Shown: positions 57,569 through 64,000 of the stretch, piece after piece
Numbering within the stretch: position 1 is the first letter of the stretch
Layout of the letters: each line of letters begins with the position of its first letter
Source: Chinchilla lanigera
Taxonomy: Eukaryota; Chordata; Mammalia; Rodentia; Chinchillidae
Reading direction: 5' to 3'
Length of the DNA stretch: 64,000 nt
Assembly: GCF_000276665.1 (NCBI RefSeq)
Contig: NW_004955480.1
Coordinates: 8,021,200 to 8,085,199, forward strand
Made by a program: the position numbers and the translations under genes
Notes under the pieces: generated by a model
The model's database searches: none
What the model was told of the DNA's origin: nothing
The model's input: the letters and a program-made list of their open reading frames with translations, nothing else

Positions 57569-58729
57569 ATAAAAGAGCTAAGAAAAAATTTAAAGGAACA
57601 TATAAAAATTTAAAGCAGCTCTACTCCTAGAGGAGAAGGATCTTACTATTATGAGGTTGATTATTCAAAACTGCTGATTATCTGCCACTTTAAATACATC
57701 ACAATGCATTAATTCCATCTGTTTTAGGCTAACATTACTTATGGGTTACTTTTTAGAAGATTCACAAATAGACTCAAGCAGACACAAAAGGTTTATCAAA
57801 ATGGTTTAACAACATGATATAGGAACAGGATACTGCATTAAAGTAGATAAACTTTGCATTTTTAAAACTTGCTCTCATAGAGAATACTGTACTGTCATAC
57901 CTTTGCTATCTCATTTTTCTGAAGGAGCAAGGCCACCGCAGTTTGCATCACTTGATTTGCTAATGTGCTGGTAGCTCCTGGCTAATAAGCACTTTCAATT
58001 TGGAAGGCACATACTTCTCAGTAGATCTAAGATGAATGCTTTTTAGTGTTTCCCAGACTACTTTGATTTTACTGACATGCGGTTAGCCAACTTCTCCATT
58101 TTCTGATAATAAATAAGATTTTAATGCACAGCATTTAATCGAACAAATTAATATCGTCTTGATGGAGCAACAGCATTTTCTGCCTATTCATGAGGTCACT
58201 TTTGAAGGGGGAGTTGGGTTGTGAGACATTTGCCCTGGTACTGTTGCACTTAACTAAGCTCACCTCAGAAACAAGTCACAGCTACACGTGTGATCTCTGG
58301 TGATCACTCCAACAGGGCCAGTATTTTAGGTCACACCTAAAGAGAAAATCAGCCTTGAATTTGAAATCCCCTGCTAGTGACCAGATTGGTTGAGACAGGC
58401 GTTCAGTTATCAGCTTCATCCGGTAGGTAACTCCCAATTGTGTTCAGAGAGAACCTGCTGTTGAACTTCTCAATTATCCAGTGAAAGAATGATATAACCC
58501 CAATCTGATGATGAAGAAAGCATCAAATTCCAAAGAAGAAAGTTTTTCAAAAGATTCCACCCATTCTGTTGATCACTGTCAAGGTCAAAAATACGGAATG
58601 TCTAAGAAACTGTCAGCCAAAAGGAACCCAAGAAGATATGAAGACTAAATGCAATGTGGCATCTTGGCTGGAATCCTAGAGAGAAAAAGAATGGAAATCT
58701 AATGTCCATGCGAATTCTTCACTTGACGC
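57569..58729. other. Intergenic, nothing recognised
   Basis: AT-leaning sequence without conserved ORFs or named repeats. Confidence 0.4.
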
Positions 58730-59350
58730 TTTGCGGCACCTTTATTCATAATTACTAAAACGTGGAAGCAAATATCATGTCCTTCATTAGGTGAGTGTTA
58801 AACAAATTGTAGTACAGTCACATTATGGAGTATTATTCCTTGTTAAAAAGAAATGATTCATCAAGCCATGAAGAGACATTCACTTAAGAAGAAAGCTTAA
58901 ATGTATATTGCTAAGTAAAAGAAACCAATCTGAAAATGCTACAGATTACATGACTCCAACTATTATGACATTCTGGAAAAGATCAAACCATGGAGCCAGT
59001 ACAAAGATCGGTGATTGCCAGGGGTTAGGGAGTAAAAGGGGTGAATACGCAAAACACAGAGGGTTTGGGAACACAAAATCATTTGATACATCACAATATT
59101 GGGGCATACATGTCAAAACCAGTAAGATATGCAACACCAACACTGAACTACGAAAACCTGAGTCTGGTAACGATGACATGCCAGTGTGGCTCCTCGCTGT
59201 AACAAACGGACAGCGTGGTGTGGGATGCTGATTTCCAGTTGTCTGTGGGCGGGGGCAGGGACACGTGGGACCCCTAAGGACCCTCCACTCCAACTTCCTG
59301 CGAACTCAGAAGTGCTCTACAAATAAATCTAGTCATAACAATAAAAGAGA
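58730..59350 (+). repeat. Old LINE-1 (L1M-type) 3' end, + strand
   Basis: TTTATTCATAATTACTAAAACGTGGAAGCAA, ATCAAGCCATGAAGAGACATTCA, CCAATCTGAAAATGCTACAGATTACATGA, TGACATTCTGGAAAAGATCAAACCATGGAG and GATTGCCAGGGGTTAGGG follow the L1M 3' consensus in order. Confidence 0.85.
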
Positions 59351-60410
59351 ATTAGGTAAAAATTAAGAATATCTTTTTAGAGTATGAATTTTAACTAATA
59401 ACTATGCATGAGTCTTGGTATATTATGTCATAAATATTACACAATTGTGTAAGATATTAACATTAGAGCACTTGGGGTATGGAGAGCAATTGCATACGAG
59501 ATGTAATTTTTCTGAGAATCTACACTACAATTCAAAAAGACAGAAAGAAAGAATGAAGAGGAAGAGGAGATATGACTGAGAGATTGCAAGGAAAGTGAAA
59601 AGAGAGGAAGGCAGAAGTTTTTCATTTAAAAAATAACAGAAGTGATCTTCCTTGTGTGTCAGGCATGTGCTTTCCTTTTTCTTTTAAAAAAGATCTCCTT
59701 TAAGCACCACACAACCCTATGAAGTTAGTACAATTCTCCCTCAGTCACGGGGTGGGGGGCAAATCTGATTGCCAGGTTTAAGTAAATTTCCCAGGAAGTT
59801 TCTTACTTCAACTTTCTGTGCTCTTATTTCTATAGCTGTAGGATGAGATCATCCTTCCATGGTGGCACAGTTGGTTTGTGCAATTCCAGTGTCCGCTGCA
59901 TCTCCCTCTGCCAGCTGATCGCCCTTTTACCCCCAGACCTTGCTGGTAGATAGGTCAGGACTCAGGGGCCTGGGCACAAGGTAGGAACTGCCAAGTTCAA
60001 GGGTGTCCCCCCTTGCTTCCCACCTTGCCACTCTGGAGTACACCAAGATTTATAAATTCCACCACGTCACCACAACTCTCCTGGTCTACAATGTTCTATA
60101 TCCAATAACCAACTCCAGGTGGTGATAGGAGCTACAAACTGGAGTCACTCTCTGCGTGGTCACATGTGATGCCCCCTAATGATGCAACCAGTCAGGTCAC
60201 ACAGGCAGTAAGATCACTAGAATACAATCAAGCAATAACTGAAGGATTCTAGGGTCAAATTTTGGACACGGAGAACTGCTCTCCTCAATCCCCAACCGTT
60301 TCTGTCCTGATTTTCTCCAAACACCTCCTCCAAAGGAAACATTTGCATTGAGAACAAGCTGCATCTAATGAGAAGTGCAGGCACCACAGTGCTGACTCCA
60401 TCTGTTCATT
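59351..60410. other. Intergenic; MIR-like piece near 59.7 kb
   Basis: About 59690-59795 resembles MIR (CACCACACAACCCTATGAAGTTAG, then AAGTAAATTTCCCAGG). Nothing else is recognised. Confidence 0.4.
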
Positions 60411-62835
60411 GTCCAGCAACTTTTCCAGTCAACTCTGAAAGTCCGTGCCACCTCTGGAGGCTGCCACCAGCTTGAGAATGACAAGGGGCGTGAACAACCT
60501 AGTCCATCACCCACGGTTGGGAACCCCGTGTTCTGGGCACTGCAGCATTTTCTGCCAGCTAGTGATCCAGATGGTCAAACACATGGCACAGTCTGCTCCC
60601 AAATGCTACTGCGGTTTGGCCTGAGCCTGCCACTCTCACAGAAAGGCAAATCCACGACAGCTGTGTCACATGCTACAACACGCCAGTGGCAGCCAATAGA
60701 TGGCAGGAGAGGACCAGTGTGTTCTCTTCGCCAGACAATGACAAACTCCAGAGCTAAGGGAGGACCCCTGGACCACACCTTGACGGCTGAGAGGTGCCAC
60801 CATCCTGACGGACTCTTTTAAGCTACAGCCATACCATGGGGACCCCATTTTAGCCCAGTGCTTTCATGGTAGAGTTGCTAAACTCTGTCTTTAATGCGTC
60901 AGAGGAGCAATGCCGGCCTCCAGGGCTGTGCAGACCCAGTCACTCGCACTCTTCTCTCTAATCTCATCTGGATTTCCACTCATCCTGTGGGCATCCTTAG
61001 GGGATAAAAACATCTCACTGGGCTGTAGTAGCCCTGTCCTTAGCTGGTAGCAATAGCATGGGAATAACTGGATTCTAGGCATGCAGAGGCCGAGAGGTAG
61101 CATTCACCCGTCAAAGGCAAGGTGGGCAGGGTCACTGCAGTGGGCAGCAGAGGCAAAGCTTCGGTCGGTGTGGTCTGACTTGTGTAGGTCGATGGGGCTG
61201 CCTATTTCAGCATGGTGCTCCATTTGCTAATCTAAATTGCAGTAATAGGGTGACTGCAGATTCTCTCTTAGCATAGGGTGGTACTACTGGGAGTGTCAGA
61301 GGTCTCCAAGGGAAGCTTATTGGTGAGGAAGTGTCCTGTTAGGTGCGAGGTCAAGGAGGCTTCTTGGACTAATTGGCAAGGAAAGGCTTCCTGGGGACTG
61401 TGGGATCAAGGGGCGACTACCCTACGGGTCCCTCAAGGGTCCTAAAACTGGTAACCTGGACTGGTAATATCACAGAATACCACCAGGGGTCGCCCTGAGG
61501 ACCGGGAGCTGTATAATGAGCCCTGGGCAAAACTCTAACAAGTCAGTTACTCTGGTGGACAAACAAATCCAGTTCAAATGTGGGCCCGTTCTGTACTTCA
61601 TCAGGGATGACGGTGAGTCGCTGTGCTTTACTGCTTTCTGGAGACACTCGTTTAATTCCAAATTCGGAGAGGCCCATCCTTCCTGGCCGGGAACTTGGTA
61701 TAACAGTGTCCTTATGGAAAACCACCACTCCTCAAATCCTTTAAAACTGCCTCAAGGGCGAATATCTATGGTTGTTTCCCTACTGCTGTCATGGTTCATG
61801 ATTCATACCTGGACTACATGGATACTAGTGCTTTGCGACAAAGGAAAAGAAGGAGGGGCAGCATTTCATTCCTGCTCCCTGGGAGACACCTGTATAGGTG
61901 CACCAGCTTCTAAGATCTGGTCAGTCTTCCTGCTGATGGGTTTGAGCACTTCTGAACCCACCATGTGTCAAAACGCTGACAGGATCCTCTTCAAACTAAA
62001 TTGTTCAAAAATCAGAATGTGGTGAATGTTGCCCATTTGCACGCAGTCCCCAGACCCTCTTGAGGTTGATTGGACCATCCTAAAAAGGGAGATTTCCACC
62101 AATAGCAGAGTCCACTGGGGCCCACCAGAGGCTTATGAGGTAAGCACTCAAAGGCAAAAAAGAAAAGTGAAATAAAAACAGAAGACAATTGTACGGAAAG
62201 AAGACACACACAAATATGTTAAGCTGCCCCCAATATTATAACTGAGAGAGAAGAGGAAGAGGGGGAAGAGAGAGACACAGGAGAGGAGGAGGAAAGACAG
62301 GAAAAAGAAGAGAAGGGAGAGAAAGAAGAGAAGAAGAGAAGAGAGAGAAGAAGGAGGAGAGTGAGAGAAAAGAGAAGAAAAAAGGAGAGGGAGGGAGAGA
62401 GTGAGGCAGAGAGAGAGGGAGAGCCAGAAGGAGAGAAACAGTGAGAGAAAAAGAGAGAGAGACTGGCTAGGGGTCCCCAGGGAAAAGCTCTTCCTATGGG
62501 CACTCGACCCCTCCCCTTTCTGTTCCCCACTTTTTCTCACAATTCCTGACTCACTCCAATCAATAACCAACCAAGAGTTTGCCCTTAAAGATTCAGCCAA
62601 CATGGCTGCCTCTCGCAGTAGCATCTCTGGTGTGGTCTCCCTGTCCTGCTGAAGGGACACAATATACCTTTCCAGGCTACCCATGGGGTTCCTGGCCGGC
62701 TTTGTCAGAGTACATAAGCCCTGAAGACAAGATCTTAGCTATTTCCCCTTTCTGCAGGGACACAGGTATGACATTATCTTGATGACATCTTCCTCTCAAG
62801 AGACTGACTGATGCACTCGCTGTGGACACGCAGGC
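60410..62835 (+). mobile_element. ERV-L-like retroviral debris with RT active-site remnant
   Basis: Near 62650-62820 the + frames read LPMGF-like and then HYLDDIFLSRD, the YxDD catalytic motif of a reverse transcriptase, with frameshifts between the parts. The upstream text at 60410 is shared with 48.43 kb. A 169-codon ORF at 61516-62025 has no motif I recognise. A purine-rich simple repeat sits inside at 62237-62466. The assignment to ERV-L is tentative. Confidence 0.45.
62237..62466. repeat. Polypurine (GA-rich) simple repeat
   Basis: GAGAGAAGAGGAAGAGGGG-type sequence for about 230 bp, almost all purine on +. The serine/leucine-rich reverse ORFs across it are repeat artefacts. Confidence 0.95.
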
Positions 62836-63178
62836 TGTGGTGGTTTATGCCTAGCTGCCCCCCAAGAGCCTCACATGCTCATAGGTAGAGTGTTTGAAGG
62901 GTGATTGACTCGCGTGGTGTCAGGAGGTGGAGTTAGTCTGAGGAAGGGGGCCTCGGCAGGTGTGACTGGGAAAGATGTTCCCCCTCCGCCCCGCCAGCGC
63001 CTCCCTTCGCTAGGCTTGCGGCCTCCATGATGTGAACAGCTTTCCTCCCCGTTCCGCCCACCATGCCGCCATCATATAAAAACAAACACTTCTGAAGCAC
63101 AGCCAAGATAAACCTCTCCCCCTTTAAGTTGCAGGTGTCCAGTGTTAAGTCCCAGGGACGAGAAAGTAACTAAGACAC
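62836..63178 (+). mobile_element. MaLR-like solo LTR, + strand
   Basis: It starts TGTGGTGGTTTATGCC, contains CCATCATATAAAAACAAACAC and AGATAAACCTCTCCCC, and ends AAAGTAACTAAGACACA. This is a TG...CA unit of the usual MaLR size with a promoter/poly(A)-like middle. Confidence 0.65.
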
Positions 63179-64000
63179 AAGTCTAACACCTCTTAGTGTT
63201 TGGGGGTTCTGATGGCAACAAACTCCTCACTGACAAATTTTATTTGCAAAGTGAAGTCAACAGACACTCCCATTCGTGCGCATAGCAACTCCCTCACTGC
63301 TTTGTCAACTTCTCTCAAGTCCCTGGAGCTTGACTCGCTGGAGTCTCTAGAGCGTGGTGGCAGCTGTAATTTGGCCAAGGGTTCCTGTCCACGAAATTGC
63401 CTTGTGCCAAACACCATTCAGACAACACTGATTGGCTACCTGTAGGGCTTGCCTGAAAATAGAGACTCAGACCCAAGACTGCTATAACTCTTCCTTCCCA
63501 GCCCCTTAAGCTTTGGATGAAGAAACAGCATCCCTCAAGCTTGCCACAGCTACTGAGGGTTTCTCGAGATGCGGGGGATTGAGCCCCTGGCATATCGCTT
63601 CTGCAGGAGCTTTTGGTTTCCCATGTTCCCCATCTCTTGCTGGGTGTTGTGGTGATGGAGGAGGTGATTTCTCCTCCCAGACCCTTCGTCTACTGGGGGA
63701 GCCCTTACAATTGACCGATTAAACATCAGCAGAATCTCTAGGCTATGTACAGGGCTTTGCTCAGCTTTATGTATCACAGAGCTTGGTGTGGTGTTGCTGC
63801 ATTTCAGCCCTCAGCCAGGTGTCTTTGATGAAGGGTGGAACCCAGGAAGTAATGCACTTGGCCGAACTTCAGGTGTTCGTCTTAGTACTGGGTATTCTGA
63901 CCAATGGGGTGACGTTTATTATAAGCTGTTGGGCCACTGCCTGAAAATGATCCCCTTCAGGGGGGAAAAAAATTCTGAGAATGTCATGCCTCACAAATAT
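63179..64000. other. 3' edge of window, unassigned
   Basis: Overlapping short ORFs on both strands at about 63190-63600 show no family motif. The stretch directly follows an LTR, so it may be retroviral internal sequence. FGFBP1 is not seen. Confidence 0.3.

Noticed and set aside
61516..62025. 169-codon + strand ORF as a possible gene
   Set aside because: It lies in retroviral-looking debris with no recognisable domain. Kept only as part of the ERV-L-like block.
62148..62684. 178-codon minus-strand ORF with Ser/Leu runs
   Set aside because: It crosses the purine tract, so the low-complexity part is an artefact. The non-repetitive ends match no family I know.
63193..63417. Minus-strand 74-codon ORF with gene-like composition
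   Set aside because: No family recognised. It overlaps a + strand ORF of similar length directly after an LTR, so retroviral or chance origin is as likely.

Overview
This is mammalian nuclear DNA from a draft assembly (one 100-N gap at 5764-5863). Repeat content points to a rodent: many copies of a tRNA-derived ID-type SINE (GGGGCTGGGGATTTAGCTCAG...), B1 and B1-ID dimers, old LINE-1, L2 and MIR, and MaLR LTRs. The ID consensus, reading AAGGTCGTGAGTTCGATTCCC, suggests a squirrel- or beaver-related lineage rather than mouse or rat. That lineage call is a guess.

Positions 1-38337 hold the 3' half of one intact gene, PROM1 (prominin-1/CD133), on the + strand. Fifteen coding exons run from the third membrane segment to the stop codon, with consensus splice sites and an open frame throughout. 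A 3'UTR exon follows and ends at an AATAAA near 38316. The introns carry SINEs, L1 3' ends, MIR/L2 pieces and MaLR LTRs.

The intron between PROM1 exons 13 and 14 (21978-32066) is a nested set of insertions. A processed SLAIN2 retrocopy lies on the minus strand (about 22306-31858). Its 5'UTR is split by a 7-kb minus-strand class I endogenous retrovirus (24688-31726) with two LTRs, a tRNA-Gln-type primer site and broken gag, pro and pol. That provirus is itself interrupted by a SINE with a perfect 10-bp target-site duplication.

Positions 38338-64000 lie downstream of PROM1 and contain no intact gene that I can recognise. The most important object there is a broken copy of FGFBP2 at about 42326-42830, on the + strand. 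This is the position and orientation FGFBP2 has next to PROM1 in human, so it looks like a unitary pseudogene. The rest is LINE-1 (46.4-47.8, 54.1-56.2 and 58.7-59.35 kb), MaLR LTRs, ERV-L-like debris (60.4-62.8 kb), simple repeats and unassigned sequence. FGFBP1 and CD38, expected further along, are not seen.

No RNA genes, CRISPR arrays or microbial systems are present. I did not find a new biological system. The noteworthy items are the FGFBP2 relic, the SLAIN2/ERV/SINE nest and several instructive retroposition scars.
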